Source: Massospora cicadina (lineage: Eukaryota > Entomophthoromycota > Entomophthoromycetes > Entomophthorales > Entomophthoraceae). From it: a stretch of DNA of 64,000 nt. Below, piece by piece: positions 43,612 through 54,277 of this stretch. The notes under the pieces are model-generated. The model had not been told where the DNA came from and ran no database searches. It worked only from the letters and a program-made list of their open reading frames with translations. The first letter of the stretch is position 1, and each line of letters starts with the position of its first letter. Position numbers and translations under genes: made by a program. The DNA is taken from the NCBI GenBank assembly GCA_022478985.1, contig JAKSZP010004242.1:47110-111109 (forward strand). The letters are read 5' to 3'.

Positions 43612-46600
43612 ATGGGGGAAACCCTCACTTTAGGGATGTTGAATATTGCTAGACTCAAGGCCTCGCCATCCCAGGCTAAGAAACTGAGTTTTTTACAAAA
43701 AAATTTACCCATGGATATCCTGGCCATCCAGGAGTCCCACTATCCATGAGGTTCCAAGGATGCTTGGAAAACCATGCTCCTCCCATCCCTGTCCTTTTGG
43801 TCAGAGCACTGTGGGGTGTTAGTTCAGAAAAACAAATTTTTCAAATTCTTATTGTCAGAATCCTTCCTCAATGGCCAAGTCCTTGTTGTCACTTTCTCGT
43901 GGGCTGATGTGGCACATGCTATTGTCAACATCTATGCCCCAATCTGTGCACAAGAGCGTTGGGAATTTTTCATGTCAGTCAAATCCCTCCCGCTATCCAT
44001 AGACCCTTTCATAGTCAGTGACATGAACTGTTGACTAAACACACCCACGGCTGTTGGCCTTCCTCCTCCCACACCCCCCAGGGTCATGTAGAACTTCACG
44101 TTCTAAAGGTCACCCTTGGGTTAATGAATGCGCTGCTGCAGCAAGCCCTGCTGATGAAAACATGATGCGCCCCCACATCCACAACGGCCAATTAAGGTCC
44201 ATGACCCGCATCAACCTTATCCTTACACCAGCAAAATTCCAACCTCACTTTTCCCACTTCCAAACAACAAAAATCGAATTATCTAACCACTGGCTGGTCT
44301 CAATAACCTACCACCTACCTTCACAGTGGCTAAGGCCCCACATTGGTGCAAACTCCGCCCTCCCAAACTTGCGTCGCCAGGATTTTCTGATTGGGTGTAA
44401 TCAGCGACTTTGGCAAAAGAGTTTGTTACACCGTTTTGCGCGAACCCATCTCCACATGGTCTGCCTTCAAAGAGGATACCATCTGCCACTCTCGCCACCT
44501 CTCCTCCTGAGGCTCATGAGCCACATTGGCCATAATTTCGCGCGCTCTGGCAGAGTTGGCACACCTGGAGTGCAACATCCCAGCTACAGGCTACAGCATG
44601 CATGGGTCTGGAAGTGGGTGGAAGAGCCTCCCACCTCAACGCGTTCAAAAGGCAACGCAAACACCGGGTTTGTATTCAGTACAGGGCCAAACACATTACA
44701 GAGGGCAACAAGTGCACCGCATATTTTTTAAAAAAGTTTTTGCACCATGCCAGAGCGTGGCCTGCACACAGGTGCAAAGATCGGATGATTCTGTCACAGA
44801 TACGCCAGCTGAAGTGGCAATCAAAATACAAAAGTATTACTTCAAGTTATACCGATCTGATCCAATTCAGCCAGCCAAAGTGGCAGAATTTTTCGACTGA
44901 ACCCACATCCACACCGTTTCCTGATACCCAGAAATAATGAATTTGATTACTCTGAATGAACTATGGACAGCCATCCGCGGTACACCAAATTGGAAATGCC
45001 CATGCCCAGATGGCATTCCATATGAATTCTATAAAAAGTACTTCAGATACATATCCCCACTGCTGCTTGCCTCACTTAACCAGAGCCTTCTGGAAACGCG
45101 CCTCCTACCAGGAGGACAAGAGGCCTTCACCATCACACTCTTCAAGAAAGGGGACAAGCTAGACTTAGCCAACTGGTGCCCCATTTCTTTAACTAACACA
45201 GATACAAAAATTTTACCTAAAATCATGGATAACCGTTTAGGGATTGTAGCATCTGCCACCATCTTCTCAGAACAATTCAGTTTCATACCCAGAAGGTCGA
45301 TTTGGGACAATGTGCACTCTGTGGCTAAAGCATGCCAGTCCACAGCCTCTGGGGCACTTGTATTCTTGGAACAACAGAAGGCCTATGATAGAGTAAACTG
45401 GGAATACCTCTGGGCCTGCCTACATCAATTCCGCTACCCCCTCGCTTCATCAACTGGGTAATGCTGCTCACAGAATCTGCAACAATGGCAGTGCGTGGCC
45501 CTGGATTCCTAATGGAAGTAGTCCGCCCTCAAAGGGGCTTATGACAAGGGGACCCCCTTAGCCCACTCTTATACAACTTCAGCCTTAACCCACTACTTCG
45601 AAACTTGAATGCTAAACTCACTAGGGTCCATTTACCTGGCCAAGCCCCAGTCATGATGATGGCAATTGCAGATGACTGTGTGGTTGGGGTGTCTAATAAT
45701 AAAGACGCACGTGCACTTGAGGCTCTCATCCAGGAGTATTCCCGGATAAGTAATGCTGCACTGAACGCTTTCAAAACTGAAATCATCCTCCTTGGTTGGT
45801 ATCAAACCTGCTGGGCCCCAGCAACCAGTGCCCAGCCCGGCCCATCTGCTTGCACACGTGCTCGCCCTCCCTGCTCACCCCACACCGCCCCACTAGTGCT
45901 CCCCTTCGTGCCACACCCTACCATAGGGCAAGTCTGCCATCTGGGCGTGTGGGTGGAAGCAGGCGGGTACGCATCAGCAGTAATGGAAAGTCATATTCTA
46001 GACAACGTGATGAAGCGCATCGCTTTCTTAGAGCCCACCCTACTTCCCTTACTGGCAGGGTTGTCTTAGCCAACTCTATGCTCCTCTCCAAAGTCTGGTT
46101 TGGAGCCCATGTCATCCCCTTTTCCCCAAGATTTTTCAAATCCTTGTATGCCCTTCTACAAGGATGGCTTTGGTCAGGCCGCCCACCACCAGTACGGCTA
46201 GAGGTCATGTTTGGCCCTCATCATCATGGTGGCATGGGCCTGCTTGACTTCGAAGCCCATGCTTCCAAGATCCTGGGCACCTGGATTGCGGCCGTCACCG
46301 CCCCTACGCTCCCCTCCCAACACTGGTCCCGCGCGGCCCGCTCCAACTTCTCCCGCGCCCTGGGCCTAAACAATCCATCAAACCCTCACTCCTTGATGAT
46401 ATACCTGGCTTCACACCCATCGGCCACAGGTCCTCACGGGACTAAAACCCACTACAAATGAATCCTACTCTCCATGCGGAGCACAGAGTGGAGAATTCGT
46501 ATTAGCGGACATACAACCCAAAGAGGCCACCCCTCTCCTCAGTTCACACAAGAGGTACAAGGGCTACCCATCCATGATGGCGTGATCCCCATTCGGCCCC

Positions 46601-47121
46601 ATGTCCTATCCAGGGTGGATTACCTGGACATGATGGACATCCCTTAATCCATTGAGACCCAGAAGACTATTTGGAAATATGCACACCATCCTCTGTTGCA
46701 GCCTCAAATCCGTTCCCATGTGTGGCGCTGCCTGAGGCGGGTGAATTGTACAGCTGAGTGCTCTAACGCTTTACACTTATCCTGTGTCATGTGCGGCCAG
46801 TATGGAACGCTGTTCCACCGCCTGGAGAAGTGCCTCACCTCTAAAGTGATATGGCGCGAAGTTCAACGTCTGCTGGGCCAGGATCAAACGCATCCCTTCA
46901 GTCTGTCAAAAGATATGTTTGCTCTATCAATGGTCTCCCCCCTTCCACCCTCCCTCCATGCTCTGGTGGTCGCAATCGCCATGTGGACCATCCACACGAT
47001 TATCTTGGATGCCATCGCAGGCTCCACTCCCACCCTCCCAGAATCTGTTCACAGATTCCGGTCTCATTTGGTGGAACACTTTCAGGCGTGGATATTTGGA
47101 TACCTCCCACTGCGTCGCTGA
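43612..47121 (+). pseudogene. LINE-A2 ORF2: endonuclease, RT and C-terminal finger, broken
   Basis: Starts MGETLTLGMLNIARLKA. Endonuclease: DILAIQESHYP (Glu, about 43714-43745, then a stop), VNIYAPICA, SDMNC (about 44018), ELSNHWLVSITY (about 44275; SDH changed to SNH). RT: ELWTAIRGTPNWKCPCPDG to KIMDNRLG open at 44937-45461, with DGIPYEFYKKYF, KKGDKLDLANWCPISLTNTD, FIPRRSIWDN and EQQKAYDRVNWEY; after a frameshift, RGL*QGDPLSPLLYNFSL (about 45533-45590) and IADD at 45665-45676 (both Asp kept). C-terminal: VLANSMLLSKVWFGAHVIPF (46050), zinc finger CVMCGQYGTLFHRLEKC (about 46785-46835), stop TGA at 47119-47121. At least five frame breaks. Confidence 0.9.
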
Positions 47122-47350
47122 CAGCTGGTCTCCCCCTGGTTCCCAGTTTGGTTCATCAAATCAGACCCTTTCCTCCACATGTGCTTAATAGTGTCTACGG
47201 CCCCTTCACACGTTCCCTCCCCCTCCCCATAGTGGCGTTCCCGCTGGCAACAAGAGATAGCATCGCTTCTCTGGGGTGCCTTCCCTGTTACTAAGTTTTA
47301 TTTCTTTTGGGTCAAATTTGGAAGTGTCCATCCCATAGTCAGCTTTCCTC

Positions 47351-47388
47351 GCAATAAATTTAGATTTAAATTTAAATTTAAATTTAAA
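47351..47388 (+). repeat. TTTAAA tandem tail of LINE-A2
   Basis: AATAAATTTAGA followed by TTTAAA repeated about four times, ending at the duplicated target. Simple-repeat tails instead of poly(A) are known for some LINEs and mark the 3' end. Confidence 0.9.
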
Positions 47389-47403
47389 GAAGGAAGGAGC
47401 GGA

Positions 47404-47605
47404 TTAGAAGAAGATCCGCTAAGTTTATTATAGCGAATTAAAGAAGTATTTTGGGGGAAAGTGCTCCCATTTTATTATATTTTAATTGTATCAAGTGTAT
47501 TGAGAAACCAGCGATTGTCATATCATCCGTTCCAATTGTTCAATGGTCATAACCCTGTGCGAAAAACCCCTTGGCAGATATATACAGAATCGCCAAAATT
47601 CAACA
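47404..47605 (+). mobile_element. Alpha 5' LTR, second part (202 bp)
   Basis: Resumes after the duplicated GAAGGAAGGAGCGGA and ends AAATTCAACA at 47605. Contains AAGTGCTCCCATTTTATTATA and CATAACCCTGTGCG, matched at 60824-61043 and in the solo LTR at 2950-3128. Confidence 0.92.
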
Positions 47606-47606
47606 G

Positions 47607-47624
47607 TGGTGCTCACTACAGGGG
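47607..47624 (+). other. Primer-binding site of alpha
   Basis: TGGTGCTCACTACAGGGG, 1 bp after the LTR; shared with G3. Confidence 0.85.
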
Positions 47625-47644
47625 GCCCATTGAGCAATAATAAC

Positions 47645-48400
47645 ATGATGAAAACGCAGTCACTGGCTATGTTTTACCCAGGTTGCTTTGATAAGGAGTC
47701 TGCACGACATTCTGGGACCATTGCAAATGAGGAGCTTAGACTTTCATTGGCTTCTGTGCTCAAAAGACAAGATGAGTTGCTTCAGATGGTTTACAGTGAT
47801 AAGCTGCCGCCATTTGATAACGAAGTAAATATTCATGGGTTCTTTAGATGATTTGAGTTTTCAACTGAAGGAACTTTAGATCGGCTGAGGACAAAACTAT
47901 TGCTCTCCTCCTTAGATGTAAGAGGTGCTGATCAAGTTGTTTGTTACCTTTCAGATAGTTCCGTTTTATACCAAGAAGTTAAGGAGATGTTTCTGCAGTT
48001 TTTCGGCAGAACTGCAAAGATGTCACAGCAGAAAGCCGAGTTCTTGACCATCAGGCTTCAGCAAAATGAGACTCTGATCACATTTGCTGAGCAATTTACA
48101 ACGGAAGCTCACATGCTGATTGGGGCAGGAGTTTTACCTGAAGTTGATGTGTGTATTGCAATGGCCTCAGCGGTGAAGCCATACCCTGAACTTTACAATT
48201 TTATGGCCCCATTGTTGGAGGATGATGTACCTCTTCTTAAACTTGTTCAGTTTGTACCTCGCTTAGCTGTAACTTTCCCTCCACTTAGTGTGAACATAGT
48301 TGCATGGTTGCTGTTGTCAACCCAAGTCATGTGGGGGGAATCAACCAGTTGGTGCGGGTTCCATCAAGCTACTCACTACAGTCCAACGTTCGTTTCATAG
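47645..48400 (+). pseudogene. Alpha gag, one in-frame stop
   Basis: Starts at ATGATG 47645, 21 bp after the primer site, and stays in one frame to 48400 with a single TGA at 47849-47851. Features: SLASVLKRQDELLQMV, KLPPFDNEVNIHGFFR, stop, TLDRLRTKLLLSSLDVRGAD, VKEMFLQFFGRTAKMSQQKA, FLTIRLQQNETLITFAEQF, AHMLIGAGVLPEVDVCIAMA. This is the retrotransposon gag capsid domain, colinear with beta and G3 gag. The frame is lost at about 48300-48400 before the knuckle region. Confidence 0.88.
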
Positions 48401-48843
48401 CTACCAATTGACATCTGGCCAACTACCACTTTTCCCTAAATATGCTGATCAGCAGCAGTCATTCTACCAATGTGGGTCCAGTTATAACAATTCTCAGCAC
48501 AACCTTCCAAGTGGCCAACTTATATTTAGTACAGACGTAGGTCCTATGGGGTATGTTGTTTTATTTGTGGTCACCCAGGGCACATGGGACGATGGTGCCC
48601 CATTTGACAGATCCCTCCCATACAATGGGATCAATGTTATCAGGGAAAAGTCAGTGTGGAGTAGAGATGGGACTCTCTGCTTCTGCTATCTCGAATCTAA
48701 ACGTCCCACCAGAATCTACTGTATTAATTACAGCGGAAGCCTCTCATTATGACAATACATTCCTCTACCAACAGCCGGTTGGGGGAGTAAATGTGTTGAC
48801 CCAAGCACAAGCCAAAGAAATGGAGGACAAAGGGTCTCCATAG
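48401..48843 (+). pseudogene. Alpha gag C-terminus with CCHC zinc knuckle
   Basis: CFICGHPGHMGRWCP at about 48557-48600 is an intact CX2CX4HX4C knuckle in a frame different from the neighbouring open stretches. Around it, 48553-48843 is open in another frame (ESTVLITAEASHYDN, VLTQAQAKEMEDKGSP). The nucleocapsid part packages the element RNA. Confidence 0.75.
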
Positions 48844-49082
48844 TTACTGAAGCCTTACACTTGTCAGATGTTTGACCAAAGTCTTTCAGACCAGTTAGAA
48901 CCATTCACAGATGCTTTGTCCCTGAGAGGAGTAGATGTCGCCCTTCCAGTGGACGCTATTGTAACATGGTACCCTAAAATTGGCGCAGGTATTATGAGTT
49001 TCCTGGGAAAACATGAATCACTGAATGTACATGTAGTATGTAACTGCATTCATCTTACTCAGAATGCACTTACTGTGACATT

Positions 49083-49547
49083 GTGGTAGCTAAAACCCAG
49101 GTACGAGCTATAATTGATATGGGCGCTCCTGTTAACATTGTCTCCATTAAAATGGTTGCGAAGTTGTCCTTAAAACCTGGCATAGATTACCGGATGGTGT
49201 ATGGAACTTCTGGAGCAGAAACCACAATCTATGAGGGAGTGTATAGCACACTTCCCTTGTGTTTCAGATCTGTAGTTTTTGTGGCTCTGGCGGTGGTATT
49301 ACCAAATAGCATATACGAACTGTTGATTGGGACTGCCTTTATGCGACACTATGGGGCTGTCATTGACATGATGGAGGAAACTTTAGTCATTTTGGGACAG
49401 CAGATAACAATTTATTTCACCTCCAGTGGAGTGCCAAAGGGCTCAGGGCATATGGGACATATCAACCTTGCCTATAGCGATGGAGTGATTCCAGTGCGCT
49501 ATCATAGATTAAAAAAAAACTCAGGCCCTTCCTCATCAAATATATGA
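49083..49547 (+). CDS. Alpha aspartic protease domain, open for 154 codons
   Basis: RAIIDMGAPVNIVSIKMVAK holds the catalytic motif as DMG instead of DSG or DTG. It continues GTSGAETTIYEGVYSTLPLC, LAVVLPNSIYELLIGTAFMR (the ILIGTDFL-type motif with Asp to Ala), then VIDMMEETLVILGQQITIYF. Colinear with the beta protease at 41427-41116. The frame is open, but the changed triad residue and the lost Asp suggest it is inactive. The ATG at 49083 is internal to what was a gag-pol frame. Confidence 0.82.
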   Translation: MVAKTQVRAIIDMGAPVNIVSIKMVAKLSLKPGIDYRMVYGTSGAETTIYEGVYSTLPLCFRSVVFVALAVVLPNSIYELLIGTAFMRHYGAVIDMMEETLVILGQQITIYFTSSGVPKGSGHMGHINLAYSDGVIPVRYHRLKKNSGPSSSNI

Positions 49548-49559
49548 ATATCAAGGGCT

Positions 49560-51330
49560 ACCACTCAGAGCAGCTGGAGCTATATCCATCCCCTCTGGAC
49601 ATCAAGTAATAGTAGACACTGAGCTACAGGTGGAAGTGCCAGCTGGGCTCTATGGGGAGATCATTGGGCCTTGTCAGCAATTGTGACTTTAGCTCCACGT
49701 GGCTCCATGCATCATACTTCTGGGCCATGGGGAGATCAAGATGTATTAGCAGTTCTTCAGAACAGACCAATTCAAATCCGCCAGCATCAGATTATAGCAT
49801 ATTTACATCTGAACCCAGTTGAGTAGATCAACCAGGTTCATGAGTTCATTTCTTTGGACGAATTTAATCTGCTCATCTAACTGCATCCCAGTGTAATGGC
49901 GGTTGTGCCATGGAATAATTAAATGGGGTTATCAGAAGATCAGAAGGAACGGGTGAAAGCTTTATTTCAAAAATATAAAGAGATTTTTGCAGTTGATGAT
50001 CATGATTTGGGGTGCGCTTGGTGGTTGTTAATCAACTGGACACTGGGGATCATCCCCCCTTCAGATCTCGATCAATCCACTGACCAAGGGCAGCTGAAGA
50101 AGTTGTCACCAAGGAGATTTAAAAGCTGCTAGAGCAGAGAATCCTTGAACCATAGAAGAGTCCGTGGGCTTGGCCTGTCCTAATTGTTAAAAAGAAAGAT
50201 AGCACTAACCATGTAGTAATCAACTACCAGAAGCTCAATAGTATAACCAAAAAAGACTCATACCCTCTACCACGGATTGATGATGCGCTGGACCAGTTAG
50301 GTGGAGCTCGCTACTTCTCATTAATGGATTTGATATCCAGTTATTGGCAAAATCAAGTTGCCCACAGTGGAACAAGAAAAATGCACTGTAATCACATCAA
50401 AAGGGAGCTTTCAACTAACTTGCATGCTGTAAGGGCTACGTAATGCCCTGGCTACTATAACGAGCAATGGACACCATACTGGGTGATCTGAAGCTATTGT
50501 GCATTCTTGTGTACCCTAACAATATTAACGTCTTCTCTCACACATTCACTGAGCACCTTACCCATTTGGAAGAGGCATTTCGCCGACTGGCTGAGGCCAA
50601 TATTAAAATCAAGCCTCAGAAATTTCACTTTATTTAAGGATCAGTTGGAGTACCTCAGTTTTGTGGTGGATGCGACTGGGCTGAGAGCCCAACCCGCTAA
50701 GGTGGAGGCTATCCAGAAGATAACTAAGCCTGTTAGTAAGCGGGACATTCAGGTGTTTATGGGAATATGGGTTATTACTGACGCTTCATACCCAATTTCA
50801 GTTGTATTGGAGATCCGCTGTTTGAACTACTAAAGAAGGATGCCATGTTCGAATGGATGGAATGGCGCCAATGAGCCTTTGATACACTTTGAATGGCGTT
50901 AATTTCCGCGCCCATGTTGCACTACCCTAATTTCAATAAGGAATTTATAGTGCAGAAGGATGCGTCGCTTTCTACTGTTGGGGCGGTCCTGTCTCAGAAG
51001 GACGATGAGGGGGAGGAGCACCCATGGCATACTGTAGCCATAGCTTGAATTGCCATGAACGAAATTACACTGCAACCAAGTGAGAATGATTAGCGGTGAT
51101 TTATGCATATAAGAAGATTCGAGTATACTTGCATGGAGTAAAGTTTAACATCTTAACAGATCATGCATCATTACGCTGGTTGCAGAATTTGAGAGAGCCT
51201 GAGGGGAAGCTAGCCCAATGGGCTCTTAAGCTGCAAGCTTATGACTTTGAAATTCATTGACCATGAGCAAAGCACCAAAATACCGATTGCTTATCAAGAT
51301 TTCCAACAATTGCAGTTACAGCGGATTTAA
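49560..51330 (+). pseudogene. Alpha RT and RNase H, broken
   Basis: Linker, then LSEDQKERVKALFQKYKEIF (49926-49985), VVINYQKLNSITKKDSYPLP and RIDDALDQLGGARYFSLMD (about 50213-50330), SSYWQNQVA. After a frame change the catalytic box is YPNN at 50512-50523: YLDD with Leu to Pro and both Asp to Asn. EYLSFVVDATGLRAQPAKVE follows (about 50650-50705). RNase H: FIVQKDASLSTVGAVLSQ (about 50943-50998), LRWLQNLREPEGKLAQWALK (about 51173-51228). Multiple stops. Catalytically dead. Confidence 0.88.
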
Positions 51331-51338
51331 GTGACATA

Positions 51339-52528
51339 ATGTTCAACAAAATGCTTACTGGAAAGTATGATGATGAACCGCCTCAAGCTATCAAGTTGCT
51401 CGATGTACTCAGGACTAATATGTTCCAGAAAAACGGGGAATTGCATAAGCATATAGGGGACACTACCATGAATATCCCCAGACCTTCGACCAGATCAAAT
51501 ATCATCATGAGCGCACACCAAGCAGTTGGCCATGGTGGAGTCTGGAAGGCTCTAGAATTGTTGAGGCCGCAGTATTATTGGGAAATCATGCAATTTGATG
51601 TGCTTGAGACCCTGTCCTGCTGTCATCAGTGCCAGGTGGAGAAGCCGTTCCGCCAGAAGACAACATACCAGTTAGTGAAACCTCAGTTTGATTGGCATAC
51701 AGTCTCTTTTGATATCATGCCTCTGCTGAATGGTGCTAACCGGTCTAAATATATTGGTGGCAATTGGCCACTTGACTAGGTGAGTTGAGGCGCGAGCTAT
51801 CTGGAATTTGGAGGCAGTTACTGTGACTAAATTTGAAATGGAATGCATCATTCAGCATCACGGTTGCTCACAGTTTATCCTTACTGATAATGAAACCAAC
51901 TTCACCTATCACATTTTACCCAAGCTCAACGAATTGATGGCCATCCACGGGGTCTCAACAACCCCATATCATTTTGAGCCCAACGGAATGGTTTAACGGG
52001 TTAACAGGACTCTGGTGAATATACTACGGAAGTTAATTACAGATAGATCCTCCGATTGGAGTACCCTCCTTTCTACTGCAGTGTTCACCTACAATATTAG
52101 CTACCATTCTGCCACGGAAAGATCCATTTCAATTGCTTTATGGATGGCACCCCGCTTTGCCTGCGCTTCTATACATCTGTGTAGATGACACTGACGGAAT
52201 GGATCTGCAATGCTATTTAACCACCCTAATGAATAAGCTGATTAAATTACAAACCAAAGCGTACTCATTCATCTTAGCCAAGAAAATCAAATACCAGGCT
52301 GCCAATCAGGTATGGTGAAGTGGCCTAGCACATTTTAAAGACAAAGATATGGTGCTATTCCACGATCAGCATTGGTTTGGGTGGAAGCACAAGCTCACAA
52401 ACATTTGGATTGGGCCATTTGAGATAATGGAAAAAATGGGTGTTGCCACTTATACTATCAAGAATCCTGTGAGTGGTCATATTGTAAATCAAGTGCATGT
52501 GAAATTCCTTAGGCCATATAAGCAGTAA
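51339..52528 (+). pseudogene. Alpha integrase, broken
   Basis: The open stretch 51339-51779 carries the HHCC zinc domain (HQAVGHGGVWKALELL, then CCHQCQVEK at about 51618-51645). The core has FDWHTVSFDIMPLL (first Asp) and FILTDNETNFTYHILP (second Asp, about 51875-51920). The third catalytic residue is gone: NGMV is followed by TAA at 51994-51996 where the other copies have Glu (VERVN). C-terminal: GPFEIMEKMGVATYTIKN (about 52407-52465) and HVKFLRPYKQ with TAA at 52526-52528. No chromodomain. Several frame changes from 52090 to 52320. Confidence 0.88.
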
Positions 52529-52624
52529 TAAAGCCTCTCCAAAAAAGTATAAAACAAAAAAATGAAAAAAGAGAGAAAATGATGATGAAAAATGTTTGTA
52601 CTATATCTTCTGTGTTTTAACTAC

Positions 52625-53830
52625 GTTTATTTGAGGTCGCTACTGGAGGTCTTTTGCTTCAATGTCTTCGTCTTCCTGTCTTTTTTTGGCTTCTTGCAGT
52701 GGTCCTTTTGTCTTAATCTGTGGAACCTTTGTTTCTTCTTCCACCTCTCCAAGGGTACCATGGGTTCTATGGGCTCTTCTGGGGTTGGGGGTGGAGGTGA
52801 AGGCTGCCGAGGGGAGAGCGAGGGAGCTGACATCTGCTCAGAGGCCACTGCACTAGTCCAAAGAGGGGAGGCAGGTGCAATGGAACTGGAAGTGGAGAAC
52901 GGACTGGGATTCCATGGCAACAAAAAAGGTGGCGAGAGCTCGGTTGGTTGATTGAGTCAAAACCATTCTTGTCCCACTAGGAGCAAAGCCTGCAACCACA
53001 TGCATTTATGATCCCAGGAAATCAATGAGTAAGCCAGCAGAGGGGGCCAGAGTCATAAGGACTGGCATGTAAGCAGATGAGTTTTAGCTAAAGGGGAAAA
53101 GGCTGCACCCAGCGATAGACAATCTACAAGGAAGTCCTCCATGATCAGATATGTATTGGAAAAGGAGCAGTTGTGGTGAAAGCCACTCACTGGGCCCACT
53201 TGAGGGCTGTCCGGTGCAGCTCTACACCTGAACCTACAGAGGTTGCAGGATGCAAAATAAGGTTACCTAAGAGCAACATAATGGGAAGGTACTGTGATGT
53301 ATCATTGGCGCTGAGGGCGGTGAACGCCGCAGTGCCCCCAGAGCAAAGGTGAGCTAGCTGGTTGTTGCGGAAATTTACCCCTAGGGAAGGGAAGTGGGTA
53401 GGAGAGTGGGGAAAGGACCACGACCAGATGTCTGTCACCAACTGCATGAAACACAGCATCCGCTGGATGGACAGGGCCATGGGATGAGGCTCAGCAGGAG
53501 ATGGGAGCACTAGGCGACTAAAGATGCTTGCCAAGAGCTGGGCCACTTTGTTATATGTAGGCCCTCAGCTCCGCTCCCCCTCCCCAGCATAGCTGGGCCA
53601 CTATATCCCCAAAGGGGGCGCTAGGAAGCCAAATGGCCGACAAATTTGGGAAGGAGTTCTTCTTGGGTTAGAACGGTCATGAGGTCCACGTCAGCCTCAT
53701 CCTCATCAGTTGGGGGATGAGAAAACTGGGATAGAGGGATGTGGCCTGGGTCAGGCAACTCTGCGTGAAGACACATATAAAAGGAGAATTTAAATCATGG
53801 ACTTGTGGCTGTTGGCGCGTGATTGTTCGC
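52625..53830 (-). pseudogene. GC-rich antisense reading-frame region between integrase and 3' LTR of alpha
   Basis: I do not recognise this product. On the minus strand, long open pieces follow one another: about 53830-53720 (HIPLSQFSHPPTDEDEADVD in one frame), 53546-53187 (119 codons, MAQLLASIFSRLVLPSPAEP, hydrophobic), about 53150-52990 (MEDFLVDCLSLGAAFSPLAK), and 52923-52627 (98 codons, proline-rich then strongly basic: ERWKKKQRFHRLRQKDHCKK). The region is visibly more GC-rich than the flanking alpha sequence. It may be an extra antisense gene carried by the element, a captured host fragment, or chance. The plus strand also has an open frame at 52592-52951 (Gly/Glu-rich). Confidence 0.45.
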
Positions 53831-53872
53831 ATGGCGTTGGAGGAAAAAGAGAATTCTGCTTATTGTCCAGTC

Positions 53873-53885
53873 AAGGAGGGGGTAA
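53873..53885 (+). other. Polypurine tract of alpha
   Basis: AAGGAGGGGGTAA immediately before the 3' LTR start TGTCACAAATC. Confidence 0.85.
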
Positions 53886-54277
53886 TGTCACAAATCTATA
53901 TGAATGGATGACAAGCCACAATAATGACCAATGGATTATTGGAGAAATTCTGCCATAGATTCAATGGGCAGAATCCACTGAGGATGTTTCAGAGTTATAA
54001 GTATCAATTGCATTAGGATGAGGCGATAATGGGGTTATAATGGGATGTATTGAATCGCCTTCCAAATAGAGTGATAAGGCAATATTGACATTTGACAAGA
54101 TAATTTGGATTGCCTCGAATCAGGGCAATAAATAATGAAGAACAACAAGCTGAAACCAATGAGAACACGGTGAAATGAATAAACTAAGCAAAAGATTCAG
54201 TACCAACTGAGGTCGCTGGGATATCAGCAAAACGAGGGGATTGGAAAGAAAAAGTTTTTAGTTAGAGAAATAGAAGG
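53886..54277 (+). mobile_element. Alpha 3' LTR, first part (392 bp)
   Basis: Starts TGTCACAAATCTATATGAATGG and matches 41690-42099. It ends AGAAATAGAAGG, where the chromovirus is inserted; the last five bases GAAGG (54273-54277) are repeated at 60819-60823. Confidence 0.93.

Larger units (their letters stand above)
42100..47388 (+). mobile_element. LINE-A2, L1/Tad-like retrotransposon, full length but broken
   Basis: 5289 bp between two exact copies of GAAGGAAGGAGCGGA. Structure: short 5' UTR, ORF1 (about 42340-43209), ORF2 (43612-47121), 3' UTR and a tail of TTTAAA repeats (47351-47388). Best reference copy of the A family in the window. It lies inside the 5' LTR of alpha. Breaks in ORF2 at several points and a mutated ORF1 knuckle show it is inactive. 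Confidence 0.93.
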
